Shown here: one piece after another, positions 1-10,375 of the stretch
Position numbering within the stretch: position 1 is the first letter of the stretch
Layout: every line of letters begins with the position of its first letter
Assembly (NCBI GenBank): GCA_963920635.1
Contig: OY987303.1
Span: 45,755,223 to 45,819,222 of the forward strand
Length of the DNA stretch: 64,000 nt
Direction: 5' to 3'
Origin: Pseudeuparius sepicola
Taxonomy: Eukaryota > Arthropoda > Insecta > Coleoptera > Anthribidae
The notes under the pieces: model-generated
What the model was told of the DNA's origin: nothing
The model's input: the letters and a program-made list of their open reading frames with translations, nothing else
Database searches by the model: none
Position numbers and translations under genes: made by a program

Positions 1-360
1 CAAGCGTTTTATGAAGACCTTTTGAACAAAAAAGGTTTTTTAAAATATCTCACAAAATACATTTTTTATCAATTTGTATACACTTAAAAGTAGACACCCT
101 GTAAGTGTGATGCCAATCTTCTGGGAGTATATCCTAATTAATAGTTTATAAGAAAGGGTGGTTCCTGTAAGCTTAGATTTCCTTTTTTCCAGTATAATAA
201 TGTACGGCATGCAAATTAACATAAGCAACCAACTGATCCATTTATTTTATCTCGACAAAACATTGTAAGCAGGCACCAAATCTTCATAAAACATCAAACC
301 TTATGTTAAATGACATGGTATACCGAGTCGTTAAGAAAGCATCGTATGTGTCAATTATTC
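1..360. other. intergenic, no feature seen
   Basis: AT-rich sequence upstream of the first repeat. The only open frame is 62 codons with no recognisable motif, and no splice-bounded exon was seen. Confidence 0.5.
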
Positions 361-771
361 TATCGGAAAATAAATTTTTCTTGAAATCGGCAGTGAAGTG
401 TCTCAAAATCGTATCGGAAAATAATTTTTTTTAATCGGCAGTGAAGTGTCACAAAATCTTCATTAAAAGCTCAGAAATCGGCACTGAAGTAGCCCATTAT
501 TGTACGATTTTTTCAATAAGTAGGCCTTGGTGAGATGTAAACATCAAACGTCAGACTCGGAGCCATCGCCCCTCAAAAGCGACGAAATATTGAAAACCCG
601 GCCAATAAATCCCATTTAACTTTTCGTACACATTGCAAAATTGTTATCTATAGCAGCGCAATCTTTCAGTATAAATATTTTAGTAGGTTTGAATATTATT
701 CTATTTTACATCGAGGCAGCACAATAGGCAGCAGTTTACATTTTGTCAGAAAGTGCCGTGTCTCATCATAC

Positions 772-846
772 TTGATCTAGGTAGAGCGATCATCAAAGTC
801 AAGCAACGCCGCACGTAGTCGGTTCATGGACGGGTGATCCCTTATG
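772..846 (+). other. 5S rRNA-derived segment (internal promoter region), copy 1
   Basis: The sequence aligns by eye with the middle and 3' part of animal 5S rRNA. The GATCA-AAGTCAAGCAACG block corresponds to box A (about 791-811). GGTTCATGGACGGGTGATCC at 821-840 corresponds to box C, whose usual form is GGTTAGTACTTGGATGGGTGACC. Spacing between the blocks matches 5S. The 5' half of 5S is not clearly conserved, so this is not a functional 5S gene. It may have served as a pol III promoter for the repeat that contains it. Confidence 0.7.
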
Positions 847-901
847 ATTATTTTTTCACCTAATAAAACATTTTTTTCCGATTTCAAAAAAAATATATAA
901 T

Positions 902-1006
902 ATGTACCTCGGCACTGAAGTTCTTTTTATGACTCATGTGGTTTATTTGCCTTGGCCAGAAATTCCACATGAGTCATAAAAAGTTGAACTTCAATGCCTT
1001 GGTACA
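902..1006. repeat. terminal hairpin of the 5S-like repeat
   Basis: Left arm 902-940 and right arm 964-1006 are inverted copies, both containing the GTACC...GGCACTGAAGTT and ATGACTCATGTGG blocks or their complements. Copy 2 at 34751-34825 has the same stem with a shorter loop. Confidence 0.8.
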
Positions 1007-1010
1007 TAAA

Positions 1011-1747
1011 TAACTATTTCATGAATTTGACTTTTCTAAAGCATTTTCTTTGTGCATTGAGAAAACCTTGCAAGATTTGGTACATGTACGTCAAACGATT
1101 TGTCAGTCGTTAAAAAAGTCGATTCCTGTAAAATTTTAATGTTGGTGGTTACCCTTTTTTGATTTAGTAATAGCAAAAATTAAAGGCCGATGTAATATTT
1201 CATATTGACCGATAGCAATAATCAGTGTCCGCTGATATTATATTGGTATTAGTCAACCCTACCTTTAATATTATGAAAACACTGTATACCGGTTCTAAAG
1301 GCCACACAGAATGCAGGTAAATGCTATTTTAAATAAGTATCTTTGTTCTGAAGTTTGATAAGGAAGTAAAACAAGATTAATTAGAGTATTTATTAAAACA
1401 CAAATATGTATAAAAATAAAATATCATGTTTTAAAATAACCTACTTCCATTATTAATTTCGCAGCTTAATTATTTAAAAGTTAAAAATTTTTCTAAACAT
1501 ATTAATAAACAATCACTTACGTTTGATTTTTTATGTTAGGTACCGGTTTTAAATACTAAAGCCCCATTGCCTGGAGAATAGTTATTTGTTTAACTAAGCA
1601 GAGAAATATGAAAGAATATACTGGCGGCATATTTCAGGAAACTAGTCGAGGCAAATCTACTTATATAGGAACTAGAATAAAATGAGAAATTTTCCTAACA
1701 AAAGTGTACTTGAACATAGTTTTTTTTTACATTAAGTACTTACTAGA
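1011..1747. other. intergenic, no feature seen
   Basis: AT-rich DNA with no long open frame, hairpin or repeat that I could match elsewhere in the window. Confidence 0.45.
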
Positions 1748-1754
1748 TGTGTAA

Positions 1755-2590
1755 AGGGTTAGTGGTTTTTTAGTTTTCCTAACTTAAAACAAACACTTTT
1801 TTTGTTTAAAACTGTGTTTTTTTATTTAAAACTTGTTTTTTTCCTAGCTAAAAAACAAGTTTAAAACAGTTTAAAACATATTTTCTAAAATTTATTTGTG
1901 GCGTAAACAGATCCATTGAATTTTAATTGGGTTTTTCGCCACCAAACTGGTTAAAAGACAACTTTTTCAAGTTGCCTGGAAAATTAATAAATTCTTAACA
2001 GTAAATGAAAATTTGTTTCCTGAGCTTTCGGAGAATATATCTTCCTCCTTTCTCAAAGATCATGTCACGTCAAAGTGAAATGTCATACGTCAAAGTGAAA
2101 TGTCATTTCACTTTGACGTGACATGATCTTTGAGAAAGGAGGAAGACATATTCTCCGAAAGCTCAGGAAACAAACTTGTTGAAGATATTTTTTGAGTTAC
2201 AAGTTCAAACCTTAGTTCATTTACTGTTAAGAATTTATTAATTTTCCCGGCAACTTGAAAAAGCTGTCTTTTAACCAGTTTGGTGGAGAAAAACCCAATT
2301 AAAATTCAATAGTTTAAAACATAGTTGTAACCTACTTTTAAAAAGTTTTAAACATGTTTTTTAGATAGGAGCACGTTTTTTAACTAGAAAGAAACTATGT
2401 TTTAAACTGTTTTTAATTGAATTCTTAGCTATGCAACGAAATAGTTTTAAAAAAGTTTTCAACAGCTTTCAATTCAAAAAAAATTAAATTAAAATTATTG
2501 TTTAAAACATGTTTTAAACAAACGGTGTTTTTTATGTGCTGATGTTTAAAACACTGTTTTAAATATTTGTTTCAAACAATACCAACCCTG
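1755..2590 (+). mobile_element. hAT-like non-autonomous element, copy 1
   Basis: The ends are AGGGTTAGTGG on the left and, read from the right, CAGGGTTGGTATTGTTT. They are flanked by the 7-bp direct repeat TGTGTAA (1748-1754 and 2591-2597). CAGGG-type termini with 7-8 bp target duplications fit the hAT superfamily. The body is rich in GTTTAAAAC motifs and carries a foldback (1915-2310). The right-hand 210 bp recur at 31780-32279. There is no transposase frame, so the copy is non-autonomous. Confidence 0.7.
1915..2310. repeat. foldback (long inverted repeat) inside the hAT-like element
   Basis: Two arms of about 190 bp face each other across a short loop near 2101-2106. They include TTGAATTTTAATTGGG near 1916 and its complement near 2305. 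The centre has a duplicated ACGTCAAAGTGAAATGTCAT. The right arm has about 35 extra bases after 2175. This may be a separate element nested in the hAT-like one. Confidence 0.85.
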
Positions 2591-2597
2591 TGTGTAA

Positions 2598-3756
2598 GTG
2601 CAATTTTTTGGACAAGGATATTAGTTAAGGGCCAAAACAAGTCTGACATGTTACTGCCTTTGAGGGAAAATATCAACAGTAAATCCTTCTCTGTCTAGTT
2701 AAAGAAGTACACGCGCGGCCCTTGAAATCGTTCCAATACGTGCGGAGGCAAAGGCGTTCAACTGACAACGTTGCAATTACCCCTCCCCTCTCTCGCGGAT
2801 TCAAAGCCAGCGATAACCTTAAAAGCGTAATAAGTGACGGCAAATCTAACATCTTATTACGCGACATTACCTTACGTGACATTGTCAGTTACAGTGCAAA
2901 AAACAGTAAATTCGGCGCTGTTAGGTTGGCCTTAGATTGCCTGAATAATAGTGGAAAATCTTACAACCTTGCCCACGGATATTGGCGGCTTTTTTTCGCA
3001 AAAGTCTTTCGACAACCTCGAATAGAGCAGTTCTAAAAATCGAAGGAGGTGGTAAATCTCTTAATTGGGTGTCGTACTTTCCTCCGGTACCAAAGAGAAC
3101 CTCGAAAATCCGATATCTAAGAGAAATTCCCGATTCACGATTAACCACTTTCGAGAAACGGAACGCCTGTAGAACCAACGAAACCGACGGAAAATCCTCT
3201 GAAACCACTATTGTAAATTGCTTGTTTTTTCTCATTTCTCGTATTTTCGGAGGCCCGGAAAGCATCAGAACCTCTCCCGAGGACTCCAGGGAAGCGTTAA
3301 AAATTGAAATAAACCAAAGATTTGGTTCGTGGTTAAGATAAAGAAGTGTAATAAACCAATGTAAAAAACCACTACGAGATTCTTCTATAACACAATTATA
3401 CTTGGGTATTATACCTTATTTAACTAATACCACTTTGACAATCAAAGAAATCCGCATAATTTCACGTTACGTGAATCTCGAGACACCAAGAAACTGTGTA
3501 ACACTTTAAATCCACTTTATTATAATGATAATGCAGCGATTTATTAACCTATTTTCGTTGACTGACGTATAGCAATTTTTATGTTCTACTGGGAGGAGCG
3601 GGAGCGGGTCGGTACGAGGGAATGTAGGGGAAGTTGTTGGTTTGTGAAGCCGTGGAATTGGCGCAACGTTGCCGCACTTACCCGAAATTCTTGATTTCTT
3701 GCTTATTTCTCATGCCTAGTGGAACGATTTATGAGGCCGCGCGTGTACCTATGTTC
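2598..3756. other. unassigned region with overlapping open frames
   Basis: Between 2673 and 3341 four frames on both strands stay open for 69-119 codons. None shows a recognisable motif or preferred frame. The local base composition is less AT-rich, which lowers stop-codon frequency and explains the overlap. The region could hold non-coding or regulatory DNA or an old element. I do not call a gene. Confidence 0.4.
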
Positions 3757-3840
3757 TTATGGCAATGAAGGCGAAAATAATAGTAATTGCCACCCTTCCC
3801 CTAAAAGCATTTGGTTGCTTCTGGGGTAATCTTAGTTTGA
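3757..3840 (+). repeat. dispersed repeat R3, copy 1
   Basis: Contains AATAGTAATTGCCACCC followed by GGTTGCTTCTGGGGTA. The same arrangement occurs at 35960-36080 (minus) and 39376-39478 (plus). Function unknown. Confidence 0.7.
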
Positions 3841-3876
3841 CAAAATGTTAAACAAGCCCTACGGACCACTGGTATC

Positions 3877-5368
3877 TACAGGGTGAGTTTTTTCAATGCC
3901 ATCTATGGAGATCTCGGAAACTAACAGAACTGGAACAAAGGTTAAATGGGGAAAGAATTGCAATTTTGAATGCTCAATCTAATGCCCCTTTTGGATTTTT
4001 AAAAAAGTTCACCACTCACTAGATATTTTGAAAAGAGTGATTTTTTGCTATTTTATCAGATCTCTGTAGCTCCGTTATTTCTGATTATACAGAAAAACTG
4101 TAGAGGCAACAATTGTAGATAATTTTGGGCTTAATAAGATAATCTAATCCAATTTTTTATGTTGTTTGTGATTTTTGAGATGACATAAACTTGTTTTTTA
4201 AATGTAAATCATAGTTGGATGCGGCCTTATAACATCGGCCATTTTTTGAGCTTTCCAAAGATATAATACTCGGCATAGTTATTATAAAAAATAAAAGAGC
4301 TATGGCTAATTTTCCGATTGTTTTTTAATTTTCACATAGTCAGCCATGGAATATTTTCATAATTACGTTCTAGTTTATAATTAGACATACTTCAAACTTA
4401 TTTTGTTTTTAGCTGGTAACAAAATGTAACAAAATAAAACAAAAATTAAAGAACTCAAATTCAAATTATTATTATTTTAAAAGGTCACCTTTTAAAATAA
4501 AAAAGATGTTCAAACAATCCACCATTATTATTTAGGTATGCAAATATTGCATCTTTTTAAAGCTGAATTTGTCGCCTTTCTTAGAGAGTGCCTGTCAATA
4601 CTGGCAATTGCTTCTAAAACAGCTGCTCTTAATTCAACAATTGTCTCATACTTTATTTTGTACTGTTCCCCACAAAAAGAAATCCAAACCAGACAAATCG
4701 GGGGATCGGGGCGGCCAGGAAATAGGTCTATTTCTCCCTATCCAACTATTTGGATAGAGCTGATCTAGGGCAAATATAATTATGTGGTGGAGCTCCATCA
4801 TGATAATTTTTGTTTTATTTTGTTAATTTTGTCACCAGCTAAAAATAAAATATTTGAAAGTTTGAAGTATGTCTTATTATACAATAGAACGTAATTATGA
4901 AAATATTCCATGGCTGACTATGTGAAAATTTAAAAAAATAGAAAATTAGCCATAGCTATTTTATTTTTTATAATAACTCTACCGAGTATTATATTTTTGG
5001 AAAGCTCAAAAAATGGCCGATTTGATAAGGCCACAGCCAACTATGACTTACATTTAAAAAAACACAAGTTTATGTCATATCTCAAAAATCACAAACAACA
5101 TAATAAATTGGATTAGATTATCTTATTAAGCCCGAAATTATCTACAATTTTTTTCTCTACAGTTTTTTGTATAATCAGAAATAATGGAGCTACTGAGATC
5201 TGACGAAATAGCAAAAAATCACTCTTTTCAAAATATTTGAGCCATGAACTTTTTTAAAAATCCAAAAGGGGCATTAGATTGAGCATTCAAAACTGCAATT
5301 CTTTCCCTATTTAAAGCTCTGCTAGTTTCCGAGATCCCCATAGTGGGCTTAAAAAAACTCACCCTGTA
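3877..5368. mobile_element. TA-flanked foldback DNA transposon (CAGGGTG ends)
   Basis: The ends are CAGGGTGAGTTTTTT and its complement, each next to TA. Inverted arms of about 600 bp run from 3877 to about 4500 and from about 4790 to 5368. The centre carries a decayed transposase on the minus strand with mariner/Tc1 features (4508-4800). Element, TA target and protein agree on the IS630-Tc1-mariner superfamily. Such long arms are unusual for that group. The copy is inactive. Confidence 0.85.
4508..4800 (-). pseudogene. mariner/Tc1-like transposase C-terminal part, frameshifted
   Basis: Read on the minus strand this gives DGAPPH (second catalytic Asp, near 4799), then WIGRNRPISWPPRSPDL (third catalytic Asp near 4699), then GLDFFLWG. 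After a frameshift near 4648 come LRAAVLEAIASIDRHSLR and a tail with KRCNICIP. The DGAPPH...WPPRSPDL...FFLWG series is diagnostic for an insect mariner/Tc1-type DDE family. The two Asp codons are about 33 codons apart, as expected for a DD34D-like core. At least two frameshifts and the loss of the N-terminal half make it a pseudogene. It sits between the foldback arms, so it belongs to that element. Confidence 0.85.
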
Positions 5369-5684
5369 TATGATTCAAATATTAAATTAATGGCCTTGCC
5401 ATATGGATGGCTGGCATATAATATTGTGATTTCATGATGTACCCTACAGACGAGTGGCAGATTGTTGTTATAGATGGTGGGGGTGAGACCTTTAAGTTTC
5501 GTTAGTGGTTATTCGTTAGTGGATATTCCCCATGTTTCTGTTATTTGTGCAATTAAAAAGCTACAGTTCATGAAATTTTATACCAACTCTACTATAGGGC
5601 ATGAAATAGTGTGGTCCTGAAAGGGTTACGGAGCCTTTGGTGTACATTGTTATCGTGGTATGTGCATGTTTAACATTCCTTGCA
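5369..5684. other. downstream region of the minus-strand gene
   Basis: This lies 3' of the stop codon of the 5685-6799 frame. I see no AATAAA on the minus strand within 300 bases of the stop, so a 3' UTR cannot be bounded. Confidence 0.35.
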
Positions 5685-6799
5685 CTAACGCATGTTGCTC
5701 TGTGTACTTAATATTAAGTCAGACCTAATTTGTGCCCATATATTTGATTCTGAATGTTTCGATATTTCATTTAACCTACTTATGACATAATCCCTCATAT
5801 TTCTATTTATACAATATATACTTTTTATAAACTTAAACACATCATCATAACTTATTTCTGTGCATAATGAAATTTGTTCATTTGGTTTCCACTCTTTTAT
5901 ATCTTCTAGAATGCTTTCCTCATGTATCATAAAACTAGCAGTGAACTCTACGAAGTCAAAAAGTGAAGACAATATATTTTCATACTTATAACAAACTTGA
6001 CAGACGACATTAACATCAGTACTTTTAAACAATGCAACCCAAAAATGCCTACTTAATATACTGCGGTCTAACATTTTTTTCAACAAACAGCTAACAATAT
6101 TTGACTGAACACTTCTCTCATCATCAGATAAGTTGTTTAATAATAAAATTCCCAGTAATAAATTTAGATTAATATGTATTGAATAAGAACTTAAATAATA
6201 TGTTTCTATGGACAACATTACATCAACTTCTTTTCCCATTTGAAGTTGATGTGACCAATTATTAAGTATTAATTCACATTTGAGAGTATTTACATCTACA
6301 ACAATATTCGAAAAATCTGCTATTGCTTTTGATGAACTAGATACCAAAATTAAGTTTCTGATAGCATTTCTAAACCGTTCTTTATTATATAGTGAAGAAT
6401 ACACCCTAACAACTATTTCCAATGTATTCTGGCTTATATATTGACTTTTAAAAAACTTACTTAATGCATAATCTGCCGTAAGAATAGCATTGAGATTTTT
6501 ATTTTTAATATTGTAACATTTTTCACTAAAATATTTCTTGAACAAATTTACAAAATCTGTTAATATATTTTTCGTTTTAAGGTTTGACAAGGCTTTTTCA
6601 ATAAAATGTGCCAATCGAAATATCATTTTTAAGTCTTCAACATCTGCTTGAGTTATCCACTGAGGGCATTCACAGAGAGTTATATATAACTCGCATGATG
6701 TAAGCAACTGCTTGAACTGAACATTAGTGTTTGGTTTGTCTTCATTCATGACTTGGAAGGTTTCAGCTAGCAGATGATAGCAGATCTGTTGAAGATACA
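5685..6799 (-). CDS. unrecognised helical protein, probable 3' terminal exon
   Basis: A 371-codon open frame in strongly AT-rich DNA, far longer than chance would give. It is leucine-, isoleucine- and serine-rich with many predicted helical stretches. It has no signal peptide, zinc finger or transposon motif, and I do not recognise the family; an armadillo- or HEAT-like repeat protein is conceivable. The frame begins with a non-ATG codon right after an acceptor-like ...AATTAACACAG, which suggests an exon rather than a start. The first internal Met opens MNEDKPN about 17 codons later. The frame ends in a normal stop. Upstream exons (higher coordinates) were not identified. Its exon-like border and normal codon use argue for a host gene. 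Confidence 0.6.
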
Positions 6800-6800
6800 C

Positions 6801-7517
6801 TGTGTTAATTTATAATAATGAAGAAGCGAAATACGAATATATTATTAACTAACATGCCCAAAGTTGCACAATTTTATTATTTATTTTATACAAAATTTTG
6901 GCCAAAGTTGCTTTGTTCCTTGACTCTTATTACTTTTCAAGGGATGGTTCCTAAATCCGTCAGGACCAAGTACTGAGTCAAATCCACTTTGTAAGTCATT
7001 TTTTAGGACAGGGATTCAAAGGAGAAGGCACAAATATGGGTATTTTGGGTTGCGCGAAACTTCCCTTGATATTCAAATATGTGGCGTAAAGAAATTTTTT
7101 TATTCTTGCATAATAGCTTGCAAACTATAGGGCGAGTTATAATAATTGAAAATATCTTCATGTTTTAAATAAAAATTGAATATATTTGAGTTCATAGTTG
7201 CTGTTGACTTACTTTTTTAAGTTTTATTCTCTACTAACACCCTTGACGTACATATTAATTACAATGTCAGTTGTATATAGGGAGATAATTTCTCCCAATT
7301 ATAAGGCAGCACCCACCAAACCGCACCATTTTTCTCAATAATTCTGATAAACTAGCCTCAAAGGAATCAATTTTGACCACATAATATCAATAAATAACTT
7401 TTGTTTTTCAAAAATATCCTTGAAGCCACCTGCACTTCAACTTCATGTTCACCCAAAGTAAACATTTCAGAGACATATTTCTTCAAATGCATAACAAGAA
7501 TAATCAAAAAATATGTT
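6801..7517. other. possible upstream intron or shared promoter region
   Basis: AT-rich, without matched repeats. It lies between the minus-strand frame and a possible plus-strand first exon, so it could be an intron of the former or an intergenic region. Confidence 0.3.
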
Positions 7518-7619
7518 ATGACTAGTTTTGAATTAAATAGCAAAAAACTATCAAGCCCAAACAGTCAAAATATGAACACTAGAAAAATTTTACGATCAAA
7601 CCGTCAAACACAGAATAAG
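7518..7619 (+). CDS. possible first coding exon, 34 codons
   Basis: An ATG at 7518 opens 34 codons ending exactly at AAG|GTTAGT, a donor-like site. The peptide starts MTSFELNSKKLSSPNSQN and is basic and serine/asparagine-rich, as in a disordered nuclear protein N-terminus. No downstream exon was found, and the frame also continues a short way past the donor and is open upstream of the ATG. It may be chance. If real, it would be divergent to the 5685-6799 gene. Confidence 0.22.
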
Positions 7620-8371
7620 GTTAGTAGTAGATATTTGTTTTAAAATTATTACTAACGTTTCCTCGAAAATTGCTCATGTTGTATTGTTTTTATATTCAAA
7701 CATTTTTTGGTTCAGCGCTTAAATTTTTAATCATTCGTAATGCCTTTTTCCAACTAAGAATTCACAATTTTTACCAGATTATTTCAATAACTTGAGTTAT
7801 GGTGTATCAATGGACAATATTATTTTTCCTTTTTTTATTTTTTTAGCTTAAAAAATATTAATTTGCATTAGTATTTTTACGTAAAAGGAGTTGTTGTTTT
7901 ATAAAGTAAATCCAAAGTCCTAAATCTCGTTTTCAACTCTCAGGTCCTTTCTCCTGGCAACGAAAACATCAAAGAACATTGCAAACTCAAAGACTGACAT
8001 TTCTTAGCAGTCTGTTATGGAATCGTAGTGCCAGCCAGGACCTAAGCGAAGATTATTATTATCGTAAGACAGATTATCTTGTTTAGATTTGAAAGCCACA
8101 CACTGTCACCTAAAGAACTTTTACTTTAACAACATCAATTTTCAAGTAACTCGTCATAATATTTAATTTTTCTCAATTTTTCAAATGCACATCCCTTCTT
8201 AACATTGATCCACTGTTTTTCTTATAAAAAAAACTATATTGTTTTTGCCAAAAAATGTATATTTCATTATTTCAAACCATATATATTACCTCTATTATAA
8301 TAAATTATTATGTATTTATCATGTAGACTGCTAATTTTATAAATTAAATAACTTGTAAAATAGATATAATT
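7620..8371. other. intergenic or intron, no feature seen
   Basis: Very AT-rich sequence without long frames or matched repeats. Confidence 0.4.
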
Positions 8372-8416
8372 ACGGGGTGATTCAGACTTGATGTAAAAAA
8401 ATTTAACCACATGTGA
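8372..8416 (+). repeat. solo end of a CAGGGTGATTCAG-type element
   Basis: CGGGGTGATTCAGACTTGAT followed by TTTAACCACA resembles the left end of the element at 36591. No partner end was found nearby. Confidence 0.5.
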
Positions 8417-8420
8417 GAAA

Positions 8421-8605
8421 TGTGGCGAAAACAGAGTCTGTTTTGATGTTCGTCAACTTAACCAAATATCGGTTAAATATTCTTATCCTCTTCCTCTCAT
8501 AGATACAATTTTGAATAGACTACGAGATGCAAAATTCTTATCTTTTATTGATTAAAGCAAGCTTTTTTCCAAATACCTTTGGATAAATATTATTAACAAA
8601 GTTTT
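8421..8605 (+). pseudogene. Ty3/gypsy reverse transcriptase fragment
   Basis: The frame from 8421 reads CGENRVCFDVRQLN and continues with YPLPLIDTILNRL and FLSFID, matching the RT block of gypsy elements (usual form VDYRQLN...YPLPRIDDIL...FSxLDL). After a one-base deletion near 8552 the next block, KQAFFQIPL, follows in another frame. Only RT motifs 1-2 remain and no LTRs were seen, so this is an isolated relic. Confidence 0.8.
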
Positions 8606-8609
8606 ATCC

Positions 8610-10078
8610 CTTCTTGTATATAATCTTAAAGATAAATCTGGAAAAGATCTTATCAATGATTTAAACCGAATTTTTGTGAAGAGGCATCTAGTTACAAATG
8701 GGAAAAACCAGATTTTTTTCATTTTGATGGGAAAAACCCTGTTATTCCCGGGAAAATTCCAGGCAAGGTTTTTACACAAATTATTTTGTAGCTTTTTATG
8801 TAATTAAATTCTCCCTAAAAAGACTATAATTTTAACACCAAATAACCCTAATGGAAGTAATATTATTTTTGAAAATTTTTGTTTTTTCTCAATTTCGGGT
8901 GTTTTCGAGAATAAGGTTAAATAAAAACCCATTTAGGAAATTTATTGGAAATTTAGGGTATCTATCGGGAATTTTGGGAGTGGTATTTTTTAAAAATTTA
9001 TTTGTATTTTACTAAGTAGGTACCTAGTGCAGTGTAGGGTGTAGGTATATTATTTCAACATATCTATATATACAAAATGGAAGAAAAGGAATATACATTA
9101 AAATTAATTTGCTATTTAAAATTTGAAATATCAATAAGAAAAAAAAAAATGGGCAGGACTTCCTAAAATATATATTTTAATATTTTTATTTAATCGTTTA
9201 TTGATTGAAAACAGATGATTCTGACATTTATAATTTGTCATCTATTCTGTCAGAACGTATCTGTCAACCATACAAAAACAAAATTTCCTGGTGGGAAAAA
9301 ACCTCGGAAGAAACAAGGAAAAAACTTAAAAGAAATAAACCTTGCAACAAAATTGGGAATTTTGGAAAAAAAAACGGTTTTAACCCTCAATTGGGAATAA
9401 ATCATGACAGGGAAAAACCAACGATATATAGAAATAGATGACTCACGCTAATACAAATAACACGGTTTTATTTTGCTTCTACATTAGCGGATCGGGGAGA
9501 AGAAGATGAAGTAACTCGTTTACAACGGTATTTCTTAAATTGAGTCCCTCCTATTTTGTAATGCATAAAAAATCGTTTTTTGGTAGACTTATAGATCGTA
9601 TATTATATGCTTTGAGATAGGTACTTGTATTTAAAAATAACCTGTATAAAAAAACTGGAAACTTTGTACCTATGTGCCAACAATAACATTTTTAAAAAAC
9701 ATTAAACAAAACAAGCTGCCTTTGGTAATGTATCTAGGTATTCCTATATAGGTATCGTTGGAAAAACCGTCGGTAGATCTCTACTTATTTTAACAAACTT
9801 TTTCCAGTAATTACAGAACACTCTAGACATCACCCACTTTTTAAAATTATGAAAGGGCGAAATGCGAGGCGAAATGTTAATAATTGTATATGGAATATCT
9901 TTCTTATTTTTAAAATCAAACTTTTTTCATTTCAATGACCATATTGTGTGGACATTTAAAACATCTTTCTAATCCTATTGCTATTTTTTTTTATGCTACT
10001 TAATATACGCACCTATGTCCAATAAAATCAACTTTCAGTGATTCATTGTAATTGATAATATCCTATTTTAAAAATAGG
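8610..10078. other. intergenic, no feature supported
   Basis: AT-rich. The 61-78 codon frames near 9205-9441 overlap one another and have low-complexity lysine-rich translations. They show no motif and are not called. Confidence 0.4.
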
Positions 10079-10375
10079 AAGTGGCTATTTATACGTCCGA
10101 CGTATATGAAAGTCGGTATACGTCTTGCGCTCTGATTGGCGAGTTGAGTCACGTGACTTCTTTGGACATACATTTAGCTCCATACACGTCCAAAGTAAAC
10201 TGATGCATTTTTCTCAAGCATCCTTGCAATAATGAGCGTGTATGCTCTCTTTTTTTGGCGATGGGCGCTGCGGTATGAAAAAATAAGTGGTAATTAGTTC
10301 CAATGGTGTAACCCACCCCCGATTTTCTTGAAATTTTGGCCCTATTTTCGTCCGACATTCGGCGCCCGCCAAATG
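10079..10375 (+). mobile_element. foldback element GX, copy 1, left arm (interrupted)
   Basis: Starts near AAGTGGCTATTTATACG and matches both arms of the foldback at 28238-28836. The arm runs to the palindrome centre CATTCGGCG-CC-CGCCAAATG (about 10356-10375), where another element (10376-12160) is inserted. The matching right arm resumes at 12161. Confidence 0.75.

Larger units (their letters stand above)
361..1010 (+). repeat. dispersed repeat with 5S-like core, copy 1
   Basis: A second copy in the same orientation lies at 34265-34830. Shared blocks include the repeated ATCGGCAGTGAAGTG near the left end, a block around TTCAATAAGTAGGCCTTGG, the 5S rRNA-like core, and a terminal hairpin. The family is therefore a mobile, non-coding repeat of roughly 0.6 kb. 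The left boundary is approximate because copy 1 has an extra short duplication of the ATCGGCAGTGAAGTG block. No reading frame is present. A 5S-derived SINE or a larger non-autonomous element that captured 5S sequence are both possible. Confidence 0.75.

Noticed and set aside
772..846. Functional 5S rRNA gene
   Set aside because: Only the middle and 3' part resembles 5S, with many changes and no normal 3' end.
2673..3341. Four overlapping open frames of 69-119 codons
   Set aside because: They overlap on both strands with no motif and no preferred frame; lower AT content alone explains them.
9205..9441. 78- and 61-codon frames
   Set aside because: Lysine- and asparagine-rich translations of AT-rich DNA that overlap each other, without motifs.
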